In this document: positions 44,671-52,555 of the stretch, in pieces
How positions within the stretch are numbered: the first letter of the stretch is position 1
Layout of the letters: each line of letters opens with the position of its first letter
Source of the DNA: Iningainema tapete BLCC-T55
GTDB taxonomy: Bacteria > Cyanobacteriota > Cyanobacteriia > Cyanobacteriales > Nostocaceae
DNA: 64,000 nucleotides
NCBI RefSeq assembly: GCF_014698965.1
Contig: NZ_JACXAE010000034.1
Location: 114,644-178,643, forward strand
Direction of reading: 5' to 3'
Notes under the pieces: generated by a model
What the model was told of the DNA's origin: nothing
The model's input: only the letters and a program-made list of their open reading frames with translations
Databases searched by the model: none
Made by a program: the position numbers and the translations under genes

Positions 44671-45324
44671 TCAACGATTCGCCAAATACTTGTGTAAGTA
44701 GGGGCGAGGGTTTTGCGCTACACCATTGACTCGTACTTCAAAATGCAAATGCGGTCCCGTTGACAACCCCGTACTACCAACTGCCGCAATCATTTGTCCC
44801 CGTTGCACCCACTGCCCGCTCGAAACATACAACTGGCTAGCATGACCATAAAGCGTTGATATACGAGCGTTATGACGGATAACAACTGCATTTCCATAAC
44901 CGCCTTTGGAACCTGCACTCTCCACTCGCCCTGCATCCACTGCGTAAATTGGTGAACCTTTTGCTGCACCAAAATCCATGCCAGAGTGAAATCTTCGCTC
45001 CCCAGTAATTGGATGTATGCGCCAGCCAAACTCAGAGGTAACAGGTGAATTAATAGCAATAGGAAATCCAATCTTATGGGGCTGCGCTTGTAAACTCGTC
45101 GGCACTTGCTGTGGTAGAACTAGCGCTTGGAGCGATTTCACCAAAGTTTGAGATTCAACCCATGCGGAAATCTGAGGAACCATCATCATTGCTACTAGAA
45201 CACTACTGGCGATACTCCAAAGGAGTCGCTTTGCGATCGCATACCTCCAACTAGCACTATCATTCGCTGTTATTACATTTCTTTTTGTTGCCTTCTTACC
45301 TTGAAAATTAACAACCAAGCGCAT
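44671..45324 (-). CDS. Membrane-anchored M23 peptidase
   Basis: The 217-residue product has one TM helix (about 34-52) after a DSASWRYA start, then a LytM/M23 domain with zinc ligands H113 and D117 (FHSGMDFG), H161 (YGHAS) and H194 (GPHLHFE). It hydrolyses peptide cross-links of peptidoglycan. The juxtamembrane segment (PQISAWVESQTLVKSLQALV) resembles that of the preceding protein encoded at 45324-46196. The start overlaps the stop of that gene. Confidence 0.85.
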   Translation of the reverse strand: MRLVVNFQGKKATKRNVITANDSASWRYAIAKRLLWSIASSVLVAMMMVPQISAWVESQTLVKSLQALVLPQQVPTSLQAQPHKIGFPIAINSPVTSEFGWRIHPITGERRFHSGMDFGAAKGSPIYAVDAGRVESAGSKGGYGNAVVIRHNARISTLYGHASQLYVSSGQWVQRGQMIAAVGSTGLSTGPHLHFEVRVNGVAQNPRPYLHKYLANR

Positions 45325-46196
45325 TACAAGTCACTCACATCCAAAATTGTCGTGTTAAATACGTAATTTGGTTGGGCGCGGTAACGGGGGTCAGCTTTTA
45401 CCACAGACATAAATTGGTGATGACCATTTTCAGATTGAGCCGCAAGACACGCATATGAAGCCTTATTGACTTTAGACTGATTACTTCCCGAATGCTGGTT
45501 AAGCCCAATCATCCCTGACTGTATAAGTTCGCCATTAACATCACCATCTCGATTTACGTCCCGACGGAACTTCACTGGCGCAACCTGAACTAGCCCTTCT
45601 TCCACACGACCGAAGATGCCGTGATGAGTACCAACTCGCCAAGCAGAATATTGTCCTGGTTCAATAAACGCTGCACCCGCTTTCCCCAGTGGATTGCGTA
45701 TTGCAGGTAATCCTGGCTTAACTGTAGCCGCCCAGTTACCTACAATTACAGGCTGACCGCCACGAAACATCAGCAGCAGGCGACGGTCACTCCAATCATT
45801 AATACGGTTCCCGTTTGGTTTACCAAGCTGATTGGCACCACGAATGTAAATGATATTCACTTCGCCCTCATTCTGCGATACCTTGTAGCTAAAGCGCTGC
45901 ATCGCCTGATAAATACGGACAGCTAAACTATTAGGAGCTTGGGAAACTTGCGGGTTAACCAATATACGTACTTGCTGTACTACAGGTTGAGCGTCTATCC
46001 ACTCTGAAATAGGATGCACAACAATAGATACTGCAAGCAATGCTGTACAAAGCGCATATTTCCAACTTGCTGAATCAAAATCACGCGCAGGAGTATGGAC
46101 ATCATCAGATGATGTCAAATCAGTAGAATCAGAATCAACAAAACCCCCAGCATCAGTATCTTGATCGTTCTCGCCAAACTCAAAAAGGATTCGCAT
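45324..46196 (-). CDS. Membrane-anchored protein with phage-like H/C catalytic-type domain
   Basis: The 290-residue product has an acidic N-terminus, then SASWKYALCTALLAVSIVVH (TM about 45-63) and PISEWIDAQPVVQQVRILVN. The C-terminal domain (about 110-285) has EVNIIYIRGANQLGKPNGNR, YSAWRVGTHHG, DVNRDGD, IGLNQHSGS and KASYACLAAQSENGHHQFMS. The H-x-G then S/A-x-C order recalls L,D-transpeptidase or cysteine-peptidase active sites, but I cannot assign the family. Placed with an M23 peptidase and a lysozyme, it is probably a third murein-acting enzyme. Confidence 0.65.
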   Translation of the reverse strand: MRILFEFGENDQDTDAGGFVDSDSTDLTSSDDVHTPARDFDSASWKYALCTALLAVSIVVHPISEWIDAQPVVQQVRILVNPQVSQAPNSLAVRIYQAMQRFSYKVSQNEGEVNIIYIRGANQLGKPNGNRINDWSDRRLLLMFRGGQPVIVGNWAATVKPGLPAIRNPLGKAGAAFIEPGQYSAWRVGTHHGIFGRVEEGLVQVAPVKFRRDVNRDGDVNGELIQSGMIGLNQHSGSNQSKVNKASYACLAAQSENGHHQFMSVVKADPRYRAQPNYVFNTTILDVSDL

Positions 46197-46213
46197 TTTC
46201 CGTGCATAAGCGT

Positions 46214-46600
46214 TCAGTTTTTATTTCTTGCATTCGCAGGAACCGTCTGCCAGCAACCTACCTGAGAGTCAAGTAATACTGACTCAAAATCATTTCTGGC
46301 GACACGACAGTTAGAAGAACTAGAAGTAGGGGTAGAAGCAGGTACAGAGGACGCAGAAGTACGATTTGTTTGTTCACTAGGTAAATTGGTATACGACTGT
46401 TGGGGTTTTTGGGCTGGAGAAGAATGCTCATTAGATGCTGTCTGGTGAACCCCTCCAACTTGAGTTGACAAAGCTTTCTTCTGCACTTTCTGCAATAATT
46501 CCATCGCCTCACGCCAGTTATAAAATTGCAAATACCCTGGTTGAGCTATATCCGCAATCCACAATAGTAGTGTCAGCCAAAAAATAAGTCTTACCCACAC
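46214..46600 (-). CDS. Small membrane-anchored hypothetical protein
   Basis: The 128-residue product has an N-terminal TM helix (residues 2-18, WVRLIFWLTLLLWIADI), a short helical part (FYNWREAMELLQKVQKKAL), a Ser/Thr/Pro/Gln-rich linker, and a C-terminal block with NCRVARNDFESVLLDSQVGC that holds two cysteines. It is probably periplasmic, tethered by the N-terminus. No family was recognised; part of the leftward operon. Confidence 0.6.
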   Translation of the reverse strand: MWVRLIFWLTLLLWIADIAQPGYLQFYNWREAMELLQKVQKKALSTQVGGVHQTASNEHSSPAQKPQQSYTNLPSEQTNRTSASSVPASTPTSSSSNCRVARNDFESVLLDSQVGCWQTVPANARNKN

Positions 46601-46605
46601 AAGAA

Positions 46606-47097
46606 CTATTCCAGTTGCTTAACGACTGGTAGTGTGAACTGGGGTACTTTCTCTGGAACAACCTCTATTTTCTTGCCAGAAACATACCCCGGTCCTGTGT
46701 AAGAACCATTCAAGAGAAAGTTAACTAGCATCACAAACAACCAAAGACCAACTAAGCCTACTCCTACAGGCGATTTAATACAATCCGATAGGAAATAAGC
46801 TAAATACCAGAAAAATCGCCAAGGATTCTGAGGATGTAACCGATGCGCCTTCCAAACTTCCACATAGGGAACTTCTATTTGAGGAACCCTCGGCTTGTAA
46901 GAAGTAGGCGAATTGACGTATCTAACCTCAACTGGTTGACTACTGTAGTCAATCGTCACAGGGGGAGTAGAACTAAACTGCTGTATGCCACCTGGCTGTT
47001 GTACTTGAGACAGCATTGATTGCAAGCGATTTACAGGTACAATTGCCCCACCTTCGGAATAGTCGGCATTAAATTCTCTACGTCTGTTATTACTCAT
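46606..47097 (-). CDS. Hypothetical protein with central TM helix
   Basis: In the 163-residue product, residues 1-85 are soluble and Gln/Ser/Pro-rich, with VPQIEVPYVEVWKAHRLHPQ and NPWRFFWYLAYFLSDCIKSP leading into a TM helix (about 115-132, VGLVGLWLFVMLVNFLL). A Gly/Pro-rich exit (YTGPGYVSGKKIEVVP) follows. Its topology suggests a linker between cytosol and periplasm. No family was recognised. Confidence 0.6.
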   Translation of the reverse strand: MSNNRRREFNADYSEGGAIVPVNRLQSMLSQVQQPGGIQQFSSTPPVTIDYSSQPVEVRYVNSPTSYKPRVPQIEVPYVEVWKAHRLHPQNPWRFFWYLAYFLSDCIKSPVGVGLVGLWLFVMLVNFLLNGSYTGPGYVSGKKIEVVPEKVPQFTLPVVKQLE

Positions 47098-47108
47098 GAA
47101 TATTCACC

Positions 47109-47594
47109 TTAACTAATTGAAGAGTTAGTTGAATTGTCTTCGTCCCAAATGTCTTCCTGTTGCATCCGCTCGTAAAATTCCTGTGGTGACATTTCTCCTG
47201 GTTGGGAAACAACTCTAGTACGAAATTGCACAACATTAGGAGAATTTAGAACCGGGCGTACAGGTCGTGGAGATACACTTATGTTTTGCTGGGGTGAAAC
47301 TGGCAGTTGATTTTCCTTTTGGGGTTGAGGTTGAGGTTGAGGTAAATCATCAGAAGCTAACTGGTTGTAGTCATTTATCCCCCAGCTCAAGAAGCAAGCA
47401 AACCCAGCTAAAAAAACAACCGCACTAAACCAATGAACACCGCTGTTTGGGGATGCCATCATTTCGACAGTAGTACGAGATGAACTTTCTAAGGTTGTTC
47501 GCACCGGTATACGTTTAACTCCTGCTATCACATTGAAAGAACACAACAGCAGACAAATAAGGGCAGCAGCAAACTTATCATACATAGGATTCAC
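47109..47594 (-). CDS. Hypothetical membrane protein
   Basis: The 161-residue product has a hydrophobic start (residues 8-24, AALICLLLCSFNVIAG) and a second TM helix (about 54-72, WFSAVVFLAGFACFLSWGIN). A Pro/Gln-rich linker (PQPQPQPQKENQLPVSPQQN) and an acidic end (YERMQQEDIWDEDN) follow. Its ATG overlaps the stop of the upstream gene by 4 bp. It may form part of a membrane channel or scaffold; no family was recognised. Confidence 0.6.
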   Translation of the reverse strand: MNPMYDKFAAALICLLLCSFNVIAGVKRIPVRTTLESSSRTTVEMMASPNSGVHWFSAVVFLAGFACFLSWGINDYNQLASDDLPQPQPQPQKENQLPVSPQQNISVSPRPVRPVLNSPNVVQFRTRVVSQPGEMSPQEFYERMQQEDIWDEDNSTNSSIS

Positions 47595-48436
47595 TCCCCT
47601 GATTGCTTACTAACAGGTTGCTTTTGATTAACTGACTGTGAGGGGCGCTTTTTCAAAAGCTGAATGTATACTCTGCGTGCTTCCTCCCGCTGCTTTATTC
47701 GTTCTCGAATATCTGCAACCTGTGCCATCTGCTCTACAGGATCGGTATACCCCCGCGCCCGTAGCAGTTGTGCCTGAGCTAAAGAGTACGGTTCTTGGGC
47801 ATTTTTAATCTGAATCAACATCTGATTCAAATCCACAGCAGGTTGAGATTCTAAGTTCTGGGCATAATCGATCGCCTCAAGTTTACCCAACAGCAAAACA
47901 GCAGCAGCCCCTGGTGGTAGTTTTTCTTCTACCTTTGTCCCGTCAGTTCGCTTGTAGCCCCAGTAAAATGAATTGTTTCCAGAAGCAGCTTCTAGCAGTT
48001 TATCCAGCGAATTAAACTTAACTATTTCTAGCGCAGGCATATAGTGCAGGCGGTAGAAACCAGATTTTTCATCCGACTGCATCTTGGAAACTTCTGCCTT
48101 GAGTTGCTGTCCCCACAGGGCAGCTGCCAGTTGTCGCCATCCTGTTAAAGTGGGCGTACCCTCAACTGAGGAATAACTTGACAAATGATCCATATTGTAG
48201 TCAGTACGCGAGAGCTTCTCCAGGTAAACTTCCCGAATCTGAGCAACTTGTGCCTTCGCCTGCTGTACCTCAGATATTTGGTTAGCTGGTAGTTGTTGTC
48301 GCCAACCAACCATGAGCGCAACGCTACCAATTACAGATAATGCTCCAACAGTCGAACAAACAGTCCACAAAGCGGCATTTAGCTTTTTCTTCTTTCTCGG
48401 CTGCTTAGTATTTTGTAGAGGTTTAGGTGTAAACAC
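47591..48436 (-). CDS. Membrane-anchored coiled-coil hypothetical protein
   Basis: The 281-residue product has a basic N-terminus (KQPRKKKKLN), one TM helix (about 24-46, LWTVCSTVGALSVIGSVALM) and long helical stretches (ISEVQQAKAQVAQIREVYLE; QVADIRERIKQREEARRVYI) flanking a globular middle with GFYRLHYMPALEIVKFNS and NSFYWGYKRTDGTKVEE. The single-pass helical architecture resembles periplasmic assembly proteins in general form only. Basic tail KKRPSQSVNQKQPV. No family was recognised. Confidence 0.6.
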   Translation of the reverse strand: MFTPKPLQNTKQPRKKKKLNAALWTVCSTVGALSVIGSVALMVGWRQQLPANQISEVQQAKAQVAQIREVYLEKLSRTDYNMDHLSSYSSVEGTPTLTGWRQLAAALWGQQLKAEVSKMQSDEKSGFYRLHYMPALEIVKFNSLDKLLEAASGNNSFYWGYKRTDGTKVEEKLPPGAAAVLLLGKLEAIDYAQNLESQPAVDLNQMLIQIKNAQEPYSLAQAQLLRARGYTDPVEQMAQVADIRERIKQREEARRVYIQLLKKRPSQSVNQKQPVSKQSGE

Positions 48437-48448
48437 AGCTACATACCC

Positions 48449-48715
48449 CTAACTATTATCACTATTATCAACAACCAAGTGTAAACGCGGACGTTTATTT
48501 ATCTCACGGGCGATTGATATCACCGCGCCACCGACAACTATTCCAGTAAGTAAGAGCAATGGGTGCAAGGCAAGAGTAGCCCCTACTCCCATCAACTGCC
48601 CCACCATACCCGACACGCCCAGGTTCATTAACAACCCGCCGGAGACATTTACTAAAAAATTAACTGCTGCTTGCATTGCCTTTGTGCTCCCTGGTCCAGA
48701 TAATAAATAAAGCAA
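48449..48715 (-). CDS. Small two-TM protein
   Basis: The 88-residue product has two hydrophobic stretches (about 17-42 and 45-68) rich in Gly/Leu/Val (GGLLMNLGVSGMVGQLMGVG; LLLLTGIVVGGAVISIA) and a short charged tail (REINKRPRLHLVVDNS). Size and topology resemble pilin/channel-type (VirB2/VirB3-like) or holin-like proteins, but no sequence match is claimed. It overlaps the upstream small membrane gene by 56 bp. Confidence 0.6.
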   Translation of the reverse strand: MLYLLSGPGSTKAMQAAVNFLVNVSGGLLMNLGVSGMVGQLMGVGATLALHPLLLLTGIVVGGAVISIAREINKRPRLHLVVDNSDNS

Positions 48716-48908
48716 GTACTAATCCAATCAGTTCACCAATCCCCACACCGACTAAGATTGGTTGAATACTCCTCACTTCAAGCCTATCTTGAGTGGGAGG
48801 AACCGCGATCCACGTCCCAACAACCGTTCCAGCTACTACGCTCAAGAAGTTTATGCCTACCGCCAAGGTAGAAGCTCCTCGCAATTCGGACAAACTCTCA
48901 TCCCGCAA
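48660..48908 (-). CDS. Small two-TM protein
   Basis: The 82-residue product has hydrophobic segments at about 12-33 (ASTLAVGINFLSVVAGTVVG) and 50-72 (IQPILVGVGIGELIGLVLAL), ending in a charged tail (WTREHKGNASSS). It pairs with the similarly sized gene that overlaps its end; two tiny overlapping membrane genes suggest subunits of one membrane complex. Confidence 0.6.
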   Translation of the reverse strand: MRDESLSELRGASTLAVGINFLSVVAGTVVGTWIAVPPTQDRLEVRSIQPILVGVGIGELIGLVLALFIIWTREHKGNASSS

Positions 48909-48937
48909 CTGGTAGCAGATAGGTAATATCTGTTGAA

Positions 48938-49543
48938 CTATTTCTTCTGAGATTGCCCGGTTTTCGGCTGCGAGGACTTCAACTGTTTCTGCTGCGGTGT
49001 CGATGAACCTACTAGCAGGGGATGATTGATCTCCTCCCAGTTGATCTGACCGAAAAAATTATCACCAATGCGACTTTCAACCCTAAGAACGGCTCGGTCA
49101 GAGTCAGTTTCACCAAATGAAGTAGAACCCGTACCGTGAAATATTCTTTCTTCAAGTGCCAAAGTAGAAGATTCAAGTACAACCTGATGGCGTAATTGTC
49201 CTAATTGAATGCCTTTATCTAAATCTCGGTAAAGTATACCCACAAAACTATCTGGTGCAGCTTCTTCTGGGTCAACACCAAACCTTTGTTTGATATACTC
49301 GCGCTTGTTGAAATGATATCCATCAGCTTGTTGGCATTCAGAACGCAATTGCAATAAATACAAAGCTGCATCGCGCAAAGATTTATTCTCTTTAGAGGCA
49401 ACTTGCTTAACTTGTAACAAAGAATGCTCGGTAGGTTCAGATATTTTATCTCCGTCAACTTGAAGATTTAATAAATCGCATACTTCACGCAATTCTTCAA
49501 GCGACACTTGCAACTGAGAAACCATCTGGTTGATATGCTTCAT
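48938..49543 (-). CDS. Hypothetical soluble protein
   Basis: In the 201-residue product, the N-terminal 40 residues form a likely coiled coil (MVSQLQVSLEELREVCDLLN). A charged middle (HFNKREYIKQRFGVDPEEAA) and a Lys/Gln/Ser-rich tail follow. The first 47 bp overlap the end of the upstream HTH gene, so the two are translationally coupled. No family was recognised. Confidence 0.55.
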   Translation of the reverse strand: MKHINQMVSQLQVSLEELREVCDLLNLQVDGDKISEPTEHSLLQVKQVASKENKSLRDAALYLLQLRSECQQADGYHFNKREYIKQRFGVDPEEAAPDSFVGILYRDLDKGIQLGQLRHQVVLESSTLALEERIFHGTGSTSFGETDSDRAVLRVESRIGDNFFGQINWEEINHPLLVGSSTPQQKQLKSSQPKTGQSQKK

Positions 49544-49922
49544 TGTTTCTTATCTTCTCCAAAATTTCTCTAACTACAATATCGTTCTTCCTCGCATCTT
49601 CAGGAATATATCTAATAATAAATTCCTCAAGAGACATCAAATTAGCCTTCAATAAATACTCGCTCAACCCCCCAGCAGGAAGTACATCGGATAAATATTC
49701 GCTATGGGTTAACCTCCTGTACTTAGTTGCTATGTAAAAGTAGTCTGCTGCCTCTACACCATCGTTAGTAAAAAAGCCTCCCTTCTTTTTAGGTGGAATA
49801 ATCCCAGCAAATCGATACCACTTTTTTAGTGCAGTAGTTGTAATTCCATATCGCTGCGCCAACTCGGTTTTTGTATAAAGCCTATAGAGATATCTTACTT
49901 GCTCCATCAAATTTACCCGCAA
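49497..49922 (-). CDS. HTH (MerR-like) protein, first gene of the leftward operon
   Basis: In the 141-residue product, residues 10-60 form a helix-turn-helix with wing-like aromatic strand (YTKTELAQRYGITTTALKKW, then YRFAGIIPPKKKGGFFTND), close in style to MerR/excisionase-type DNA binders. The C-terminal part is helical (SLEEFIIRYIPEDARKNDIV). As first gene it probably controls the operon, or marks DNA for the downstream translocase. A short palindrome (AAACTG-AG-CAGTTT, 49932-49945) lies just upstream. Confidence 0.65.
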   Translation of the reverse strand: MRVNLMEQVRYLYRLYTKTELAQRYGITTTALKKWYRFAGIIPPKKKGGFFTNDGVEAADYFYIATKYRRLTHSEYLSDVLPAGGLSEYLLKANLMSLEEFIIRYIPEDARKNDIVVREILEKIRNNEAYQPDGFSVASVA

Positions 49923-49931
49923 TCAATCAAC

Positions 49932-49945
49932 AAACTGAGCAGTTT
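49932..49945. promoter_or_regulatory. 14-bp palindrome upstream of the operon
   Basis: AAACTG-AG-CAGTTT lies 10-23 bp before the start codon at 49922, a possible operator for the HTH protein or for an outside repressor. No clear -35/-10 pair is proposed. Confidence 0.3.
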
Positions 49946-50150
49946 AATAGAACTGTAAACAAAGCTCTAACAAATCTCTAGTTGAGTAGCCAACAATCAA
50001 ATCATAGATTCAAACAAAGCTTATTTCAACTATCTAGTAAATACTCAGTTAATCCCAATTTAGTTTGGTAACTCCTAAAAGATTACACAGCTTCAAGTTT
50101 AGCGGCAATCTAAATAAATAGATTTACCCAGTATTTCTGGATAATAACTA

Positions 50151-50351
50151 TTGAGAATAATATCTTCTAAAAAAGGTAAAGTTGACAAAAACAACCTTAC
50201 CTTATGGAAGAAACACTCTATTCTCGGTTGCAACAGTATTCGTTCCAAGCCAATCGCCCCAACTATAAAGCTGCTAGCTCTATCCATAGATGCCGGACTA
50301 AGTGCAAGTGAATGTATGGAACGGATAATTAGGGAGATTGATACTGATTAA
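50151..50351 (+). CDS. Possible 66-residue DNA-binding-like small protein
   Basis: The frame from TTG 50151 gives a basic start (MRIISSKKGKVDKNNLTLWK) and ends KLLALSIDAGLSASECMERI plus REIDTD, which resembles the second half of a ribbon-helix-helix. The alternative start is weak and no ribosome-binding site stands out. It may be a remnant of a plasmid regulator. Confidence 0.3.
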   Translation: MRIISSKKGKVDKNNLTLWKKHSILGCNSIRSKPIAPTIKLLALSIDAGLSASECMERIIREIDTD

Positions 50352-50719
50352 CTACTTTTGACTACGATATTTAAGGATTAGATCGCCGTAGCGATCGCGC
50401 ATTAAAATACAATGCACTTGTTGATTTTTGGGGATATTGGATATGTTTTGGGTTGTCAACCTCTTCACCCTGTCGCACTGTGACGAACGTACAAGGTAGG
50501 GTACGCTTGTCACAATACTGGTTGGAAGAGTCAAAATAGAAAGCCACAGCCAAAGCCAGTGCTACGGCTACTGTGACGATTAACCCGCTTGCGGGGAGAA
50601 ATTCCGGATTATTGTACGAATAATGGGGGTTGTCACCGTTAATTGTCGTTCAATACTTAAACAGCAAAAAAACGAATTTTAGATAAAATAGCTCAAAAGC
50701 AAATAATTCTTTAATCAAC
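50352..50719. other. Regulatory-looking intergenic region
   Basis: No firm gene was found. On the minus strand short frames (RQGEEVDNPKHIQ; VHCILMRDRYGDLILKYRSQ) look like a small frameshifted gene crossing a GCGATCGC site. On the plus side, ATTATT-GTACG-AATAAT (50608-50624) and a CCGCTTGCGG hairpin (50586-50595) lie 95-135 bp before the methyltransferase start. Confidence 0.35.
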
Positions 50720-51571
50720 ATGGAAGTTCAATTTAGTAAATCCCCAACAATTCAATCAGATGTATGTCGCACCGCAGTAGTAATGGCTGCAAAACGAGCT
50801 ATCGAAACAGAAAGACCAGATCGGTTATTTGATGACCCCTTCGCCGCACAACTAGCTGGTGATGCTGCAATTAATTTACAAAAAGAATGGCTCTCGAAAA
50901 CCCAAGACTCAGCAAGCCAGCTAAAAGTACAGTTTGTAGCAGTTCGTACAAAGTATTTCGATGATTTCATCATGGAAGTGGTGTCAAAAATTCATCAGGT
51001 AGTATTCTTAGGAGCAGGTTTAGACACACGAGCATATCGGCTATCTTTCCCACCAGAAACACAATTATACGAAATTGATTTACCAGAAATTATTGATTAT
51101 AAGCGAGAGATTCTCAAAGAGATTCCGCCAAAGTGCCGTCATCATACAATCGCAACCGACCTCAAACAGCCTTGGTCGCATTTGCTTTTACAACATGGAT
51201 ATCAATCGAATATTCCCACAGTTTGGCTTTTAGAAGGACTTCTGATGTATCTTGATGAAACAGAAGTTCATCAATTGCTTTCAACAATCAGCGAATTAAG
51301 TCCTACTGGTAGCTACTTAGGCGCTGATTTGGTTAGTGTAAAATCGTGGCAGATTGGTTCTCAAAATAGCAAAGCCGTAATTAGCGGTCACTGGCGATTT
51401 GGAACAGATGAACCAGAAGAATTATTTGCTACTTATGGGTGGGAAACATCAGTAATACAACCAGGTGATCTCCGTGCGAACTACGGACGGTATACGGTTG
51501 AATTAGCACCACGAGAAATTCCAGGAAAAAGACGTTCCTATTTGGTTGTAGGAGAAAAGAAAGAAAATTAA
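50720..51571 (+). CDS. LCMT-type SAM-dependent methyltransferase (TIGR00027 family)
   Basis: The 283-residue product has a typical PF04072 layout: QSDVCRTAVVMAAKRAIETE, RLFDDPFAAQLAG, the SAM-binding loop VVFLGAGLDTRAYRL and LYEIDLPEIIDYKR. VWLLEGLLMYLDETEVHQLL and a C-terminal PREIPGKRRSYLVV follow. Members methylate carboxylates of proteins or small metabolites; the substrate here is unknown. It is a single gene between two leftward units. Confidence 0.88.
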   Translation: MEVQFSKSPTIQSDVCRTAVVMAAKRAIETERPDRLFDDPFAAQLAGDAAINLQKEWLSKTQDSASQLKVQFVAVRTKYFDDFIMEVVSKIHQVVFLGAGLDTRAYRLSFPPETQLYEIDLPEIIDYKREILKEIPPKCRHHTIATDLKQPWSHLLLQHGYQSNIPTVWLLEGLLMYLDETEVHQLLSTISELSPTGSYLGADLVSVKSWQIGSQNSKAVISGHWRFGTDEPEELFATYGWETSVIQPGDLRANYGRYTVELAPREIPGKRRSYLVVGEKKEN

Positions 51572-51573
51572 GT

Positions 51574-52308
51574 TCAGTTTGAAGGTGCTATGCGTACAAC
51601 TTCAAAATCCTCTTTGTGAGAGATACCAAAACGAGTAGGCTCTCCCATATAGTCAATCAAATAAAAATCCGTTGAATAACGACACCTCGAACGATCTGGG
51701 CGAATGCCCTCGTACTCATAACCCTTAACGTGCTTATCTCTTGCCAAAATCAGCTGCAAAGTCTCCAGTTGTGGAAGAGTTTCACGCCAAAATTCTAAAT
51801 AGTTGTAACCAATCAATCGAGGTGGACTCCAAATAGCTCTACTCTGCTCCAAATTAGGATTAGTATGAAGGCAAACGTTTGTAACATTACTCACAGCACA
51901 AGTTATCAGACCTTCGGATGTACACTGCATAATTGTTTCTTGAAACCGCATATAATCCAGACCAAGAATATCTTCCAAAGCTCGAATCGAAGCCATAGAT
52001 AGCACCTGTTGTTTTTGCAAAAAAGGATTTCGAGTTGACTTGTGCTTCAAAATACAGTTGGGAGATACGCAAGCCTCCACATCAAAAAAATCCCAAACAT
52101 CCTCTCCGTACTTAATAATTACAGAACTTAAACCAAAGCGTATCGCCCAGGATTTTAAAACTTCACGAAATTTTTTAAGAACATAAGTAGCAAAACAATA
52201 ATTATCAACTTTGACTATCAACGCATCAATAGTAAAGTCGGGAGTGCAATTCCAGCCATAATGCTGTAACTCGTTCCAAAAAGCCAAAGACAAATCAGCT
52301 AATTCCAT
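51574..52308 (-). CDS. PAS-like domain hypothetical protein
   Basis: In the 244-residue product, the C-terminal part (about 155-240) has a PAS-like pattern (RLIGYNYLEFWRETLPQLET, then KHVKGYEYEGIRPDRSRCRY, then STDFYLIDYMGEPTRFGISH). The N-terminal part (1-150) is an unrecognised sensory or helical region with several cysteines. It ends 2 bp from the convergent methyltransferase gene. It could be a signal sensor without an obvious output domain. Confidence 0.5.
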   Translation of the reverse strand: MELADLSLAFWNELQHYGWNCTPDFTIDALIVKVDNYCFATYVLKKFREVLKSWAIRFGLSSVIIKYGEDVWDFFDVEACVSPNCILKHKSTRNPFLQKQQVLSMASIRALEDILGLDYMRFQETIMQCTSEGLITCAVSNVTNVCLHTNPNLEQSRAIWSPPRLIGYNYLEFWRETLPQLETLQLILARDKHVKGYEYEGIRPDRSRCRYSTDFYLIDYMGEPTRFGISHKEDFEVVRIAPSN

Positions 52309-52555
52309 CGCTGTAAGTCAGAAACGATTAGTATAAGACAAATTTCTTACGGACAGTGCCCGTGAAACTTGTCAATCCTAATGGTGATATTACAACATCT
52401 GGTACAAAATCTCAATGTTCAAAACTGATTTTCCGATGAAACATATATTTAAATTTCAATCCACCGCTTAATTTGTCAGGATCATAGCTTACGGGAGATA
52501 ATAGTAAAGACAGAAAATCCGATTGTGTGTCGCCCCCTCAGCTTAAAGCCATATC

